Positions 63,842 through 64,000 of a stretch of 64,000 nucleotides of DNA are shown here, piece by piece; within the stretch, counting starts at the first letter, position 1, and every line of letters starts with the position of its first letter. The notes under the pieces were generated by a model, which had not been told where the DNA came from, ran no database searches, and saw only the letters and a list, made by a program, of their open reading frames with translations. The DNA comes from Phorcus lineatus (taxonomy: Eukaryota; Mollusca; Gastropoda; Trochida; Trochidae), in the NCBI GenBank assembly GCA_921293015.1, contig OV121090.1, positions 22,768,304-22,832,303 on the forward strand, given 5' to 3'. A program made the position numbers and the translations under genes.

Positions 63842-64000
63842 AGGGCATAAACCTCTGAACGGAATGTGATACTTTTAACTTTTTTTTATGGTGAAAGGAA
63901 TTTTTATCTTGTTCAACCCTGATATATGTATTTTATAAGCGCCAAAGTCTGCAAGCTTTTACTTGAACATAAAGGAAACATTTTATACCGGTGATTATGT

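Overview
This is an AT-rich metazoan nuclear window, with spliced exons, large introns, tRNA-derived SINEs, MITEs, hAT-type transposons and several satellite arrays. The repeat style suggests a mollusc, most likely a bivalve: (ACGGACGG)n tails next to GGCGGGGGA ends, SINEs ending in CGCTATAAAA, and paired AAGGTCA repeats. That placement is inference from remembered repeat families and was not searched.

I recognise one gene with confidence. It lies on the minus strand from the start codon at 58134 to at least 30292, and is the N-terminal third of LRRCC1 (CLERC), a centriole and centrosome protein with N-terminal leucine-rich repeats followed by a long coiled coil. I could place eight coding exons. 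They join in frame at every junction, with matching intron phases, to give about 370 residues: the LRR domain, its cap, an acidic serine-rich linker and a basic segment. One intron is about 19.7 kb. No exon for the coiled coil is visible below 30292, so the rest probably lies beyond position 1.

Layout. 1-30 kb: probably a further long intron, or downstream sequence. It holds SINEs (75-335, 1768-2110), a foldback with a CRE-like cluster (2618-3080), 43-bp and 45-bp arrays (3500-4085; 22.1-23.9 kb), two hAT MITEs with perfect 8-bp target duplications (one carrying a nested TTAA element), hairpin MITEs, a non-LTR retrotransposon relic at 18.6 kb and a TIR repeat with nuclear-receptor half-sites at 20 kb. 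30-31 kb: LRRCC1 exons 8 and 7. 31-50.7 kb: the giant intron, with TTAA MITEs, C-rich and 80-bp arrays, an hAT element with a BED-finger fragment (40734-41620), a second hAT-like element, a 43-bp array and a long (AAAT)n tract. 50.7-58.1 kb: exons 6 to 1, with a 1.1-kb minisatellite directly upstream of the exon 3 acceptor and another directly upstream of the start codon. 58.1-64 kb: the 5' flank, with a CpG-containing patch, a possible divergent first exon at 60073, a TIR repeat and a second copy of the TTAA element.

Apart from LRRCC1, nearly all open frames in the window are short and repeat-derived. The best-supported structural story is transposon biology: exact target-site duplications, and a nested insertion whose empty site is preserved in a sister copy 8 kb away. 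I found no convincing new multi-gene system.
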